DNA of 64,000 nt from Kitasatospora sp. NA04385 (lineage in GTDB: Bacteria > Actinomycetota > Actinomycetes > Streptomycetales > Streptomycetaceae). The stretch lies in NCBI RefSeq assembly GCF_013364235.1, contig NZ_CP054919.1:5775155-5839154 (forward strand), in the 5' to 3' direction. Under the pieces are notes generated by a model, which was given only the letters and a program-made list of their open reading frames with translations, ran no database searches and was not told the origin of the DNA. Made by a program: the position numbers and the translations under genes. This document shows, piece by piece, positions 32,346 to 41,499 of this stretch (the stretch's first letter is position 1; every line of letters starts with the position of its first letter).

Positions 32346-34349
32346 ATGGCAGACCCGTCCACCTACCGACCGGCGCCGGGGGCGATCCCGCTCTCGCCCG
32401 GGGTGTACAAGTTCCGCGACGCACACGGCCGGGTCATCTACGTGGGCAAGGCCAAGAGCCTGCGCCAGCGCCTGTCCTCGTACTTCCAGGACGTGGCGAA
32501 CCTGCACCCGCGCACCGCGACGATGGTCACCACCGCGGCCTCCGTGGAGTGGACGGTGGTCTCCACCGAGGTCGAGGCGCTGCAGCTGGAGTACTCCTGG
32601 ATCAAGGAGTTCGACCCGCGGTTCAACGTCAAGTACCGGGACGACAAGAGCTACCCGGAGCTGGCGGTCACCCTCGACGAGGAGTACCCCCGGGTCCAGG
32701 TGACGCGCGGGGCGCACAAGAAGGGCGTGCGCTACTTCGGCCCGTACGGCCACGCCTGGGCGATCCGCGAGACGGTCGACCTGCTGCTGCGGGTCTTCCC
32801 GGTGCGGACGTGCTCCAACGGCGTCTTCAAGCGAGCCCAGCAGGTCGGCCGCCCCTGCCTGCTCGGGTACATCGGCAAGTGCGCGGCGCCCTGCGTGGGC
32901 CGGGTGAGCGCCGCCGAGCACCGCGAACTCGCCGAGGAGTTCTGCGACTTCATGGCCGGCCGGACGGGCGGCCACCTGCGCCGGGTGGAGCAGGAGATGC
33001 AGCAGGCCGCCGCCGAGATGGAGTACGAGAAGGCGGCCCGGCTGCGCGACGACCTGGGCGCCCTGAAGCGCGCGATGGAGAAGAACGCGGTCGTCCTCGG
33101 CGACGGCACCGACGCCGACCTGCTGGCCCTGGCCGAGGACGAGCTGGAGGCCGCCGTGCAGATCTTCCACGTCCGCGGCGGCCGGGTGCGCGGCCAGCGC
33201 GGCTGGGTCACCGACAAGGTCGAGGACGTGGACACCGCCGGCCTGGTCGAGCACGCCCTGCAGCAGCTCTACGGCGAGGGCAACGAGCAGGTCCCGCGCG
33301 AGGTGCTCGTCCCCGCGCTGCCCGGCGAGGCCGTGCACGAGTGGCTGTCCGGCCTGCGCGGCGCCCAGGTCGACCTGCGCGTCCCGCAGCGCGGCGACAA
33401 GAAGGACCTGATGGAGACGGTCCACCGCAACGCCCAGCAGGCGCTGGCGCTGCACAAGACCAAGCGCGCCTCCGACCTGACCACCCGCAGCCGCGCCCTC
33501 CAGGAGATCGCCGACGCCCTGGAGCTGGACTCGGTGCCGCTGCGCATCGAGTGCTTCGACATCTCGCACCTCCAGGGCGAGGACGTGGTCGCCTCCATGG
33601 TGGTCTTCGAGGACGGCCTGGCCCGCAAGAGCGAGTACCGCCGCTTCCAGATCAAGGGCTTCGAGGGCCAGGACGACGTCCGCTCGATGCACGAGGTGAT
33701 CACCCGCCGCTTCCGCCGCTACCTCCAGGAGCGCGAGCGCACCGGCGAGTGGGCGGTCCCCGAGGAGGCGCCGGAGGACGACGGCTCGCCGCTCGACGAG
33801 AACGGCCGCCCCAAGCGCTTCGCCTACCCGCCGCAGCTGCTGGTGGTCGACGGCGGGCAGCCCCAGGTCGCCGCCGCCGTGCGGGCGCTGGACGCCCTGG
33901 GCATCGACGACGTCGCGGTGTGCGGCCTGGCCAAGCGGCTGGAGGAGGTCTGGCTGCCCGGCCAGGACGACCCGGTGGTGCTGCCGCGCTCCAGCGAGGG
34001 CCTCTACCTGCTGCAGCGGGTGCGCGACGAGGCGCACCGCTTCGCCATCACCTACCAGCGCGCCAAGCGGGCCAAACGGCTCACGGCGGGGGAACTGGAC
34101 TCCGTCCCCGGCCTGGGCGAGACTCGCCGCCGGGCGCTGCTCAAGCACTTCGGTTCCCTGAAGCGGCTGCGGGCGGCGACCGTCGACGACATCTGCGAGG
34201 TCCCCGGGGTCGGGCGCCGGACGGCCGAGACTGTTGTCGCGGCCTTGGCCTCCCGTACACCTGCCGCATTCGCGGTCAACACCGCGACCGGCGAGATCAT
34301 CGAAGACAGCACGGCCACAGCAGTACCGAGAAGCGGGGAAGAGACGTGA
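32346..34349 (+). CDS. uvrC: Excinuclease ABC subunit C
   Basis: A 667-residue UvrC dual-incision nuclease. The N-terminal GIY-YIG domain is at about 20-100 (PGVYKFRDAHGRVIYVGKAK, then a YFGPYGHAWAIRE region), a Cys cluster follows (RPCLLGYIGKCAAPC), and the UVR domain lies at about 215-250. The RNase-H-like 5'-nuclease domain contains RIECFDISHLQGEDVVAS and LLVVDGGQPQV, and helix-hairpin-helix motifs close the protein (LDSVPGLGETRRRALLKHFG, EVPGVGRRTAE). The stop overlaps the rapZ start (GTGA), so uvrC heads the uvrC-rapZ-yvcK-whiA unit. Confidence 0.98.
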   Translation: MADPSTYRPAPGAIPLSPGVYKFRDAHGRVIYVGKAKSLRQRLSSYFQDVANLHPRTATMVTTAASVEWTVVSTEVEALQLEYSWIKEFDPRFNVKYRDDKSYPELAVTLDEEYPRVQVTRGAHKKGVRYFGPYGHAWAIRETVDLLLRVFPVRTCSNGVFKRAQQVGRPCLLGYIGKCAAPCVGRVSAAEHRELAEEFCDFMAGRTGGHLRRVEQEMQQAAAEMEYEKAARLRDDLGALKRAMEKNAVVLGDGTDADLLALAEDELEAAVQIFHVRGGRVRGQRGWVTDKVEDVDTAGLVEHALQQLYGEGNEQVPREVLVPALPGEAVHEWLSGLRGAQVDLRVPQRGDKKDLMETVHRNAQQALALHKTKRASDLTTRSRALQEIADALELDSVPLRIECFDISHLQGEDVVASMVVFEDGLARKSEYRRFQIKGFEGQDDVRSMHEVITRRFRRYLQERERTGEWAVPEEAPEDDGSPLDENGRPKRFAYPPQLLVVDGGQPQVAAAVRALDALGIDDVAVCGLAKRLEEVWLPGQDDPVVLPRSSEGLYLLQRVRDEAHRFAITYQRAKRAKRLTAGELDSVPGLGETRRRALLKHFGSLKRLRAATVDDICEVPGVGRRTAETVVAALASRTPAAFAVNTATGEIIEDSTATAVPRSGEET

Positions 34350-35230
34350 CAGTGTCCAACGGGGGAGAGACCACCCCCGAGCTGGTGATCATCTCCGGCA
34401 TGTCCGGGGCGGGCCGTTCCACCGCCGCCAAGTGCCTGGAGGACCTCGGCTGGTTCGTGGTCGACAACCTGCCGCCCGCCCTGATCCCCACCATGGTCGA
34501 CCTGGGGGCCCGCTCGCAGGGCGCGGTGCCGCGGATCGGCGCCGTGGTCGACGTCCGCGGCCGCACCTTCTTCGACGACCTGCTGACCTCCCTGGAGGAG
34601 CTGGAGAAGCGCGGCGTCCGGCTCCGGGTGGTCTTCCTCGACTCCTCCGACGACGCCCTGGTGCGCCGCTTCGAGAACGTCCGCCGCCCGCACCCGCTGC
34701 AGGGCGACGGCCGGATCGTCGACGGCATCGCCCAGGAGCGCGAGCTGCTGCGCGAGCTGCGCGGCGAGGCCGACCTGGTGGTCGACACCTCCAACCTCAA
34801 CGTGCACCAGCTGCGCGCCAAGATGGACGCCCAGTTCGCCGGCCAGGACGAGCCCGAGCTGCGCGCCACCGTGATGTCCTTCGGCTTCAAGTACGGCCTG
34901 CCGGTCGACGCCGACCTGGTGGTCGACTGCCGCTTCCTGCCCAACCCGCACTGGGTGCCCGAGCTGCGCGCCCGCACCGGCACCGACCCGGACGTCGCCG
35001 AGTACGTCTTCCAGCAGCCCGGCGCCCAGCAGTTCGTCGACGGCTACACCGAGCTGCTGCGGATCATCACCGAGGGCTACCGGCGGGAGGGGAAGCGCTA
35101 CATGACGCTTGCCGTAGGCTGCACCGGAGGCAAGCACCGCAGCGTGGCGATGTCCGAACAGCTGACGAAGCGTCTGATCGCGGACGGGGTCGAGACGGTG
35201 CTGGTCCACCGGGACATGGGCCGGGAGTAG
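34346..35230 (+). CDS. rapZ: RapZ/YvcJ family nucleotide-binding protein
   Basis: A 294-residue P-loop protein. The Walker A motif is ISGMSGAGRSTAAKCLEDLG, with Arg in place of the usual Lys, and NLPPALIPTMVDLG follows. The C-terminal domain, about 160-290, has the sugar-phosphate-binding region FGFKYGLPVDADLVVDCRFLPNPHW and CTGGKHRSVAMSEQL. Enterobacterial RapZ regulates glmZ RNA and GlmS; in actinobacteria the role is less clear, and it hydrolyses NTPs. The GTG at 34346 overlaps uvrC by four bases. Conserved order rapZ-yvcK-whiA. Confidence 0.95.
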   Translation: MTVSNGGETTPELVIISGMSGAGRSTAAKCLEDLGWFVVDNLPPALIPTMVDLGARSQGAVPRIGAVVDVRGRTFFDDLLTSLEELEKRGVRLRVVFLDSSDDALVRRFENVRRPHPLQGDGRIVDGIAQERELLRELRGEADLVVDTSNLNVHQLRAKMDAQFAGQDEPELRATVMSFGFKYGLPVDADLVVDCRFLPNPHWVPELRARTGTDPDVAEYVFQQPGAQQFVDGYTELLRIITEGYRREGKRYMTLAVGCTGGKHRSVAMSEQLTKRLIADGVETVLVHRDMGRE

Positions 35231-35291
35231 CGGCCGGGAACCACCCGCACCGCCGCCCCGGCCGAGCACGAGACAGGAACACGGTGTCGGC

Positions 35292-36341
35292 GTGACGGGA
35301 TACGTGCCAGCGCGGCAGCAGCTCCGGACCAGACCGGCCGAGCGGGCCCCGCGGCCCGGGGCGCCGAGGATCGCCGCACTCGGCGGCGGCCAGGGCCTGT
35401 CCGCCTCGCTGTCCGCGCTGCGCCGGCTGACCACCGAGCTGACCGCGGTGGTCACCGTCGCCGACGACGGCGGCTCCAGCGGGCGGCTGCGCACCGAGCT
35501 CGGCGTGCTGCCGCCCGGCGACCTGCGCAAGGCGCTGGCCGCGCTGTGCGGCGACGACGAGTGGGGCCGGACCTGGTCCGAGGTGATCCAGCAGCGCTTC
35601 GCCGGCACCGGCGAGCTCGGCGGCCACGCGGTGGGCAACCTGCTGATCGTGGCGCTCTGGGAGAAGCTCGGCGACCCGGTGGAGGCGCTGAACTGGGTCG
35701 GCCGGCTGCTGAACGTGCAGGGCCGGGTGCTGCCGATGTCGGCCGTCCCGCTGGACATCGAGGCCCTGGTGCGCGGCCACGACCCGCTGCGCCCCGGCGA
35801 GGTGTCCGCGGTGCGCGGCCAGGCGGCGGTGGCGGTCACCCCCGGCACCGTGCAGTCGATCCGGCTGCTCCCGGACGGGCCGCCCGCCGTCCCCGAGGCC
35901 GTGCAGGCCGTCCTGGAGGCGGACTGGGTGGTGCTCGGCCCCGGCTCCTGGTTCACCAGCGTGCTGCCGCACCTGCTGGTCCCCGACCTCGCCCGGGCGC
36001 TCACCGAGACCCGGGCCCGCCGCCTGCTCACCCTCAACCTGGCCCCGCAGCCCGGCGAGACCGAGGGCTTCACCCCGCAGCGCCACCTGGAGGTGATCGC
36101 CGACCACGCCCCCAAGCTGGCGGTGGATGCGATCCTGGTGGACGAGCGGGCGGTCAGCGGCGGCGCCTTCGGGGTCGCCGACCTGGCCGGCCTGGAACAG
36201 GCCGCCGAGCGGATGGGCGCCGCCCTGGTGCTCGACTCGGTGGCCCGCGCGGACGGGACGCCGCGACACGACGCGGAGCTCTTGGCCGCCGCGTACGACC
36301 GGATTTTCCGGACTCATGGAAGGATCGGCCCATGGCGATGA
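35292..36341 (+). CDS. yvcK: YvcK/CofD-like gluconeogenesis factor
   Basis: A 349-residue YvcK-family protein of the CofD fold. The nucleotide-sugar-binding start is RIAALGGGQGLSASLSALRR and the DDGGSSGRLR motif follows; GHAVGNLLIVAL and VVLGPGSWFTSVLPHLLVP are also typical. In Bacillus and mycobacteria it binds UDP-GlcNAc-type ligands and affects cell wall and carbon use. The GTG at 35292 follows a 61-base gap after rapZ. The end overlaps whiA by ten bases, so translation is coupled. Confidence 0.93.
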   Translation: MTGYVPARQQLRTRPAERAPRPGAPRIAALGGGQGLSASLSALRRLTTELTAVVTVADDGGSSGRLRTELGVLPPGDLRKALAALCGDDEWGRTWSEVIQQRFAGTGELGGHAVGNLLIVALWEKLGDPVEALNWVGRLLNVQGRVLPMSAVPLDIEALVRGHDPLRPGEVSAVRGQAAVAVTPGTVQSIRLLPDGPPAVPEAVQAVLEADWVVLGPGSWFTSVLPHLLVPDLARALTETRARRLLTLNLAPQPGETEGFTPQRHLEVIADHAPKLAVDAILVDERAVSGGAFGVADLAGLEQAAERMGAALVLDSVARADGTPRHDAELLAAAYDRIFRTHGRIGPWR

Positions 36342-37312
36342 CGGCAGCGGTGAAAGACGAGATCTCCCGGCTTCCCGTCACCCGTGCCTGCTGCCGCAAG
36401 GCGGAGGTCTCGGCGATCCTGCGTTTTGCGGGCGGACTGCACATTGTGAGCGGCCGCATCGTGATCGAGGCGGAGCTGGACACCGGCATTGCGGCACGGC
36501 GGCTGCGCAAGGACCTCCTGGAGATCTTCGGACACTCCTCGGATCTGGTGGTGATGGCCCCCGGCGGGCTGCGACGCGGCAGCCGGTACGTGGTGCGGGT
36601 GGTGAAGGACGGCGAGCTGCTGGCCCGGCAGACCGGGCTGGTGGACGGACGCGGACGGCCGATCCGGGGCCTGCCCCCGGCGGTGGTGTCCGGGGCGACC
36701 TGCGACGCGGAGGCGGCCTGGCGCGGCGCCTTCCTCGCGCACGGCTCGCTGACCGAGCCCGGGCGCTCCTCCTCCCTGGAGATCACCTGCCCGGGTTCCG
36801 AGGCGGCGCTCGCCCTGGTCGGCGCGGCCCGCCGGCTCGGCATCCCGGCCAAGGCCCGCGAGGTGCGCGGCGTCGACCGGGTGGTGATCCGGGACGGCGA
36901 CGCGATCGGCGCGCTGCTCACCCGGCTCGGTGCGCACGAGTCGGTGCTGGCCTGGGAGGAGCGCCGGATGCGCCGCGAGGTGCGGGCCACCGCCAACCGG
37001 CTGGCCAACTTCGACGACGCCAACCTGCGCCGCTCGGCCCGCGCCGCGGTCGCCGCCGGCGCCCGGGTGCAGCGCGCCCTGGAGATCCTCGGCGAGGAGG
37101 TGCCCGAGCACCTGGCCGCGGCCGGCGCGCTGCGCATGCAGCACAAGCAGGCCTCGCTGGAGGAGCTGGGCGCGCTCGCCGACCCGCCGCTGACCAAGGA
37201 CGCGGTGGCCGGGCGGATCCGCCGGCTGCTGGCGATGGCGGACAAGCGGGCCGCCGAACTCGGCCTGCCGAACACCGAGGCCAACCTCACCGAGGAGATG
37301 GCCCTGAACTGA
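36332..37312 (+). CDS. whiA: Sporulation regulator WhiA
   Basis: A 326-residue WhiA with a degenerate LAGLIDADG homing-endonuclease-like N-terminal domain (about 1-220: VTRACCRKAEVSAILRFAGG, SATCDAEAAWRGAFLAHGSL region) and a C-terminal helix-turn-helix (LADPPLTKDAVAGRIRRLLA). In Streptomyces it works with WhiB to arrest growth and start sporulation septation of aerial hyphae. ATG 36332 has AAGGAT upstream. It precedes gap but is separated by a long hairpin and a promoter. Its presence supports a sporulating filamentous host. Confidence 0.96.
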   Translation: MAMTAAVKDEISRLPVTRACCRKAEVSAILRFAGGLHIVSGRIVIEAELDTGIAARRLRKDLLEIFGHSSDLVVMAPGGLRRGSRYVVRVVKDGELLARQTGLVDGRGRPIRGLPPAVVSGATCDAEAAWRGAFLAHGSLTEPGRSSSLEITCPGSEAALALVGAARRLGIPAKAREVRGVDRVVIRDGDAIGALLTRLGAHESVLAWEERRMRREVRATANRLANFDDANLRRSARAAVAAGARVQRALEILGEEVPEHLAAAGALRMQHKQASLEELGALADPPLTKDAVAGRIRRLLAMADKRAAELGLPNTEANLTEEMALN

Positions 37313-37338
37313 CGGTCGGTCAACCGTCCCGCAGCACA

Positions 37339-37399
37339 CCGGAGGGGCGCGCGGAGCAGGTCGCGGCAGTCGCCGCGCCCGCCCCGCGCGCCCCTCCGG
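37339..37399 (+). terminator. Long-stem hairpin between whiA and gap
   Basis: CCGGAGGGGCGCGCGG (37339-37354) and CCGCGCGCCCCTCCGG (37384-37399) form a perfect 16-bp stem with a 29-base loop. The remaining spacer to 37541 holds the gap promoter region: TAGGGT at 37461-37466 is the best -10 and TTGCGA lies 19 bases before it, with the ribosome binding site AGAGGAGA at about 37527. Confidence 0.8.
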
Positions 37400-37541
37400 C
37401 GCACCCGGCCCGCCCCGTCCCAACCGGTGAGGCGATGTGCCTTGCGACACTTGAGCGAGGTAGGGTCAGCAGTGGTCGGGGACAACCCAAATTTCACCCC
37501 CGTCGGGCTCCGGCCCGGCGTACCTAAGAGGAGATCGGTTC

Positions 37542-38549
37542 GTGACGATCCGGGTAGGCATCAACGGGTTCGGCCGCATCGGCCGCAACTTCTTCCGTGC
37601 GGTCAAGTCCCAGGGCGCTGACATCGAGATCGTCGGTGTCAACGACCTGACCGACACCAAGACGCTGGCTCACCTGCTCAAGTACGACACCACTCTCGGT
37701 ACCTTCCCCGGCGAGGTCTCGCACACCGAGGACAGCATCACCGTCGACGGTCACACCTTCAAGGTCACCGCCGAGCGCGACCCCGCCAACCTTCCCTGGG
37801 CCGCCCTGGGCGCCGACATCGTCGTCGAGTCCACCGGCATCTTCACCAAGGCCGATGCTGCGAAGAAGCACATCACCGCCGGTGCGAAGAAGGTCATCAT
37901 CTCGGCGCCCGCCAGCGACGAGGACATCACCATCGTCCTGGGCGTCAACGAGGACAAGTACGACGCGGCGGCGCACGACATCATCTCCAACGCCTCCTGC
38001 ACCACCAACTGCGTGGCGCCGATGGCGAAGGTCCTGCACGAGAACTTCGGCATCGTCAAGGGCCTGATGACCACCGTGCACGCCTTCACCAACGACCAGG
38101 TCACCCTGGACTTCCCGCACAAGGACCTGCGTCGCGCCCGCGCCGCCTCGCAGAACATCATCCCGACCTCGACCGGTGCCGCCAAGGCCACCGCCCTGGT
38201 CCTGCCGGAGCTCAAGGGCAAGCTGGACGGCACCTCGCTGCGCGTCCCGGTCCCGACCGGCTCCATCACCGACCTGGTGGTCACCCTCGAGCGCGAGGTC
38301 ACCAAGGACGAGGTCAACGCCGCGTTCCAGAAGGCCGCGCAGGAGGGCCCGCTCAAGGGCTACCTGGCGTACACCGAGGACCCGATCGTCTCCTCGGACA
38401 TCGTCAACGACCCGCACTCCTGCATCTTCGACTCGCAGCTGACGATGGTCCAGGGCAACCAGGTCAAGGTGCTCGGCTGGTACGACAACGAGTTCGGCTA
38501 CTCCAACCGCCTCGTCAACCTGGTCTCCCTCGTCGGCGACCAGCTCTGA
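37542..38549 (+). CDS. gap: Glyceraldehyde-3-phosphate dehydrogenase, type I
   Basis: A 335-residue NAD-dependent GAPDH. The NAD fold starts IRVGINGFGRIGRNFFRAV, and the catalytic Cys is in SNASCTTNCVAPM. His lies in the LMTTVHAFTNDQ region, and WYDNEFGYSNRLVNLV closes the protein. Codon use is more biased (more T-ending Gly/Val codons near the start) than neighbours, as in highly expressed genes. The GTG at 37542 follows a strong AGGAGA. It heads gap-pgk-tpiA-secG but has its own terminator, so pgk may have a separate promoter or rely on read-through. Confidence 0.98.
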   Translation: MTIRVGINGFGRIGRNFFRAVKSQGADIEIVGVNDLTDTKTLAHLLKYDTTLGTFPGEVSHTEDSITVDGHTFKVTAERDPANLPWAALGADIVVESTGIFTKADAAKKHITAGAKKVIISAPASDEDITIVLGVNEDKYDAAAHDIISNASCTTNCVAPMAKVLHENFGIVKGLMTTVHAFTNDQVTLDFPHKDLRRARAASQNIIPTSTGAAKATALVLPELKGKLDGTSLRVPVPTGSITDLVVTLEREVTKDEVNAAFQKAAQEGPLKGYLAYTEDPIVSSDIVNDPHSCIFDSQLTMVQGNQVKVLGWYDNEFGYSNRLVNLVSLVGDQL

Positions 38550-38576
38550 CCCCGGCGGTAGTCGACGTGACGTAAG

Positions 38577-38619
38577 GGGCAGGGCCCGGACGGCTGTGTT
38601 CGCCGACCGGGCCCTGCCC
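38577..38619 (+). terminator. gap terminator
   Basis: GGGCAGGGCCCGG (38577-38589) pairs perfectly with CCGGGCCCTGCCC (38607-38619), 28 bases past the gap stop. Confidence 0.85.
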
Positions 38620-38714
38620 GCTGCGCCCACCCCCGTCCGTCCTACCCCTCGATACCGGTGGCCCGCCGTCGTGTCGCCGTCTGCGCACCGTTCCACCCCC
38701 TGAGGAGCAAGACC

Positions 38715-39920
38715 GTGAAGACGATCGAAGACCTGGAGGTCTCCGGCAAGCGGGTGTTCGTCCGCGCCGACCTCAACGTGCCGCTGTCCGGTGACACCAT
38801 CACCGACGACGGCCGGATCCGCGCCGTCGCGCCGACCATCGCCAAGCTCGTCGAGCGCGGTGCGCGCGTGGTCGTCGCCTCCCACCTGGGACGTCCCAAG
38901 GGCGAGCCGGACCCGAAGTTCTCCCTCGCGCCGGTGGCCGTCCGCCTCGGCGAGATCCTCGGCCGTCCGGTGGCGTTCGCCACCGACACCGTCGGGGACA
39001 GCGCGAAGGCCACCGTCGCCGCCCTCGGCGACGGCGAGGTCACGCTGCTGGAGAACCTGCGCTTCAACGCGGGCGAGACCGCCAAGGACGACGCCGAGCG
39101 CGGCGCGTTCGCCGACGAACTGGCCGCCCTCGCGGACCTGTACGTGGGCGACGGCTTCGGCGCGGTGCACCGCAAGCACGCCTCCGTCTACGACCTCCCG
39201 GCCCGGCTGCCGCACGCGGTCGGCGACCTGATCGCCACCGAGGTGGGCGTCCTCAAGCGTCTCACCGAGGACGTGGCCCGCCCGTACGTGGTGGTGCTCG
39301 GCGGCTCGAAGGTCTCCGACAAGGTCGGCGTGATCGAGAACCTGCTCGGCAAGGCCGACCGGATCCTGATCGGCGGCGGCATGATGTACACCTTCATCGC
39401 GGCCCAGGGCCACGGCGTGGGTGCCTCGCTGCTCCAGGAGGACCAGATCCCGGTCGTCCAGGACTACCTGAAGCGCGGCGCCGAGCAGGGCGTGGAGTTC
39501 GTGATCCCGCTGGACACCGCGGTCTCCGGCAGCTTCCCGGACGTCAAGACCGGCGCCCCGGTCGAGGACTACGCGGTCGTCGACGTGGACGCGATCCCGG
39601 ACGGCGCGCTCGGCCTGGACATCGGCCCGAAGACCGCGCAGCTGTTCGCGGAGAAGATCGCCGACGCGAAGACGGTCTTCTGGAACGGCCCGATGGGCGT
39701 CTTCGAGCACCCGGCGTTCGCCGACGGCACCCGGGCGGTCGCCCAGGCGCTGCTCGACTCCGACGCGTTCACCGTGGTCGGCGGCGGCGACTCGGCGGCG
39801 GCGGTCCGCACCCTGGGGTTCGACGAGGCGAAGTTCGGACACATCTCGACCGGCGGTGGCGCGAGCCTCGAGTACCTGGAGGGCAAGACCCTCCCCGGTC
39901 TCGCCGCCCTGGAGGACTGA
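38715..39920 (+). CDS. pgk: Phosphoglycerate kinase
   Basis: A 401-residue glycolytic kinase. The signature KRVFVRADLNVPLSGDTITD lies at 10-29, substrate Arg/His region ASHLGRPKGEPDPKFSL follows, then LLENLRFNAGE, VVLGGSKVSDKVGVI and the nucleotide-site VVGGGDSAAAV. The GTG at 38715, with TGAGGAG upstream, gives the conserved start; an upstream GTG at 38658 would add 19 unconserved residues. tpiA follows seven bases after the stop. Confidence 0.98.
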   Translation: MKTIEDLEVSGKRVFVRADLNVPLSGDTITDDGRIRAVAPTIAKLVERGARVVVASHLGRPKGEPDPKFSLAPVAVRLGEILGRPVAFATDTVGDSAKATVAALGDGEVTLLENLRFNAGETAKDDAERGAFADELAALADLYVGDGFGAVHRKHASVYDLPARLPHAVGDLIATEVGVLKRLTEDVARPYVVVLGGSKVSDKVGVIENLLGKADRILIGGGMMYTFIAAQGHGVGASLLQEDQIPVVQDYLKRGAEQGVEFVIPLDTAVSGSFPDVKTGAPVEDYAVVDVDAIPDGALGLDIGPKTAQLFAEKIADAKTVFWNGPMGVFEHPAFADGTRAVAQALLDSDAFTVVGGGDSAAAVRTLGFDEAKFGHISTGGGASLEYLEGKTLPGLAALED

Positions 39921-39927
39921 GAAAGAC

Positions 39928-40713
39928 ATGACTGAGCGTCTCCCGCTGATGGCGGGCAACTGGAAGATGAACCTCGACCACCTCGAGGCCATCCAGCACA
40001 CCCAGAAGCTGGCGTTCTCGCTGGCCGACAAGGACTACGAGGCCGTCGAGGTCGCCGTCCTGGTCCCGTTCACCGACCTGCGCTCGGTGCAGACCCTGGT
40101 CGACGGCGACAAGCTGAAGCTGAAGTACGGCTCGCAGGACATCTCGCAGCACGACGGCGGGGCCTACACCGGCGAGGTCTCCGGCCCGATGCTGGCGAAG
40201 CTGAAGGTCGCCTACGCGGTGATCGGCCACTCCGAGCGCCGCCAGTACCACGGCGAGAACGAGGAGATCGTCAACGCCAAGGTGAAGGCCGCCTACCGCA
40301 ACGGGATCACCCCGATCCTGTGCATCGGCGAGCCGCTGGAGATCCGCAAGGCCGGCACCCACGTCGCGTACACCCTCGCCCAGCTCGACGGCGCCCTCGA
40401 CGGCGTCCCGGCCTCGGACGCCGAGAGCATCGTCGTCGCGTACGAGCCGGTCTGGGCGATCGGCACCGGCGAGGTCGCCACCCCCGAGGACGCGCAGGAG
40501 GTCTGCGGCGCGATCCGGGCCCGCCTCGGCGAGCTGTACGGGGCCGAGCTGGCCGGCAAGGTCCGCGTGCTGTACGGCGGTTCGGTGAAGTCCTCGTCGG
40601 CGGCCGGTCTGATGGCCAAGCCCGACGTCGACGGCGGCCTGATCGGCGGTGCCTCCCTGGACGCCGACGAGTTCGTCAAGATCGTGCGCTACCGTGAGCA
40701 GGCAGTAGGCTAA
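39928..40713 (+). CDS. tpiA: Triose-phosphate isomerase
   Basis: A 261-residue TIM barrel. It starts LPLMAGNWKMNLD, has the catalytic His in VIGHSERRQY, Glu in VAYEPVWAIGTGEVAT, and the phosphate-binding VLYGGSVKSSSAAGLM. It is co-transcribed with pgk (seven-base gap). Weak GAAAGA serves as ribosome binding site. Confidence 0.98.
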   Translation: MTERLPLMAGNWKMNLDHLEAIQHTQKLAFSLADKDYEAVEVAVLVPFTDLRSVQTLVDGDKLKLKYGSQDISQHDGGAYTGEVSGPMLAKLKVAYAVIGHSERRQYHGENEEIVNAKVKAAYRNGITPILCIGEPLEIRKAGTHVAYTLAQLDGALDGVPASDAESIVVAYEPVWAIGTGEVATPEDAQEVCGAIRARLGELYGAELAGKVRVLYGGSVKSSSAAGLMAKPDVDGGLIGGASLDADEFVKIVRYREQAVG

Positions 40714-40737
40714 CGCCCCTGCGGCAACGTAGGCTTT

Positions 40738-40769
40738 GGGGCCGGACCGCGAGGAGCGGGCCCGGCCCC
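40738..40769 (+). terminator. Possible terminator/attenuator between tpiA and secG
   Basis: GGGGCCGG (40738-40745) can pair with CCGGCCCC (40762-40769) around 16 bases. It is a modest stem that may reduce read-through into secG. Confidence 0.45.
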
Positions 40770-40800
40770 TTCGCCGAAGATTCGAGAGAGTTGGTCCGTC

Positions 40801-41034
40801 GTGGTTCTCGGGTTCGAGATTGCTCTGATCGTCCTCAGCGCGCTGCTGATCCTGCTGGTGCTGCTGCACAAGGGCAAGGGCGGCGGCCTGTCCGACATGT
40901 TCGGCGGCGGCGCGGCCTCCACCGGTGGCGGCTCCGCGGTGGCCGAGCGCAACCTCGACCGGATCACCGTGACCCTGGGCATCGCCTGGTTCGCGTGCAT
41001 CGTGGTCCTCGGGCTGCTGCTCAAGAACAACTGA
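40801..41034 (+). CDS. secG: Preprotein translocase subunit SecG
   Basis: A 77-residue protein with two membrane helices (about 4-22, IALIVLSALLILLVLLHKG, and 53-72, TLGIAWFACIVVLGLLL) joined by a Gly/Ser-rich loop with the conserved KGKGGGLSDMFGG. It is the auxiliary subunit of the SecYEG channel. The GTG at 40801 follows GAGAGAG. The pgk-tpiA-secG order is conserved across actinobacteria. Confidence 0.96.
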   Translation: MVLGFEIALIVLSALLILLVLLHKGKGGGLSDMFGGGAASTGGGSAVAERNLDRITVTLGIAWFACIVVLGLLLKNN

Positions 41035-41148
41035 GACGAAGTCGGCGGGCGATGGTGGCGATGCCTTAACTCCCGCTTACACTAGGACGACTTCGCCACC
41101 GTCCGCCCAGCCGCGGCCGGACGGCACCAGCACGCAGGGAGTCAGACC

Positions 41149-41484
41149 GTGGCAAGTGGCAACGCGATCCGAGGCAGCAGAGTCGGCGCCGGCCCGATGG
41201 GCGAAGCGGAGCGCGGCGAGTCCGCCCCGCGCAACCGCATCTCCTTCTGGTGCGCCAACAAGCACGAAACACGCCCCAGCTTCGCCGCCGAGGCGGCCAT
41301 CCCCGACACCTGGGACTGCCCGCGCTGCGGCTTCCCGGCCGGCCAGGACGAGCACAACCCGCCCGCCCCGGCCCGCAACGAGCCCTACAAGACCCACCTC
41401 GCCTACGTGCGCGAGCGCCGCACCGACGCGGACGGCGAGGCGATCCTCGCCGAGGCGCTGGCCAAGCTGCGCGGCGAGATCTGA
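41149..41484 (+). CDS. RbpA-family RNA polymerase-binding protein (RbpB-like paralogue)
   Basis: A 111-residue protein similar to RbpA, which binds the principal sigma factor and stimulates transcription initiation. A zinc-type fold is suggested by FWCANKHETRPSF and WDCPRCGFPAGQD. The sigma-interacting C-terminal helices are at about 80-111 (TDADGEAILAEALAKLRGE). The N-terminal basic tail reads MASGNAIRGSRVGAGPMGEA, which differs from the classic RbpA start, so I take this as the second streptomycete paralogue. The GTG at 41149 has AGGGAG upstream; TACACT at 41078-41083 is a possible -10. Confidence 0.85.
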   Translation: MASGNAIRGSRVGAGPMGEAERGESAPRNRISFWCANKHETRPSFAAEAAIPDTWDCPRCGFPAGQDEHNPPAPARNEPYKTHLAYVRERRTDADGEAILAEALAKLRGEI

Positions 41485-41499
41485 GCCACGGCACGACAG

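Noticed and set aside
37436..37466. A RecA-NDp/PafBC-type promoter upstream of gap
   Set aside because: TTGCGACAC and TAGGGT have the wrong spacing and three mismatches; it is more likely an ordinary promoter.
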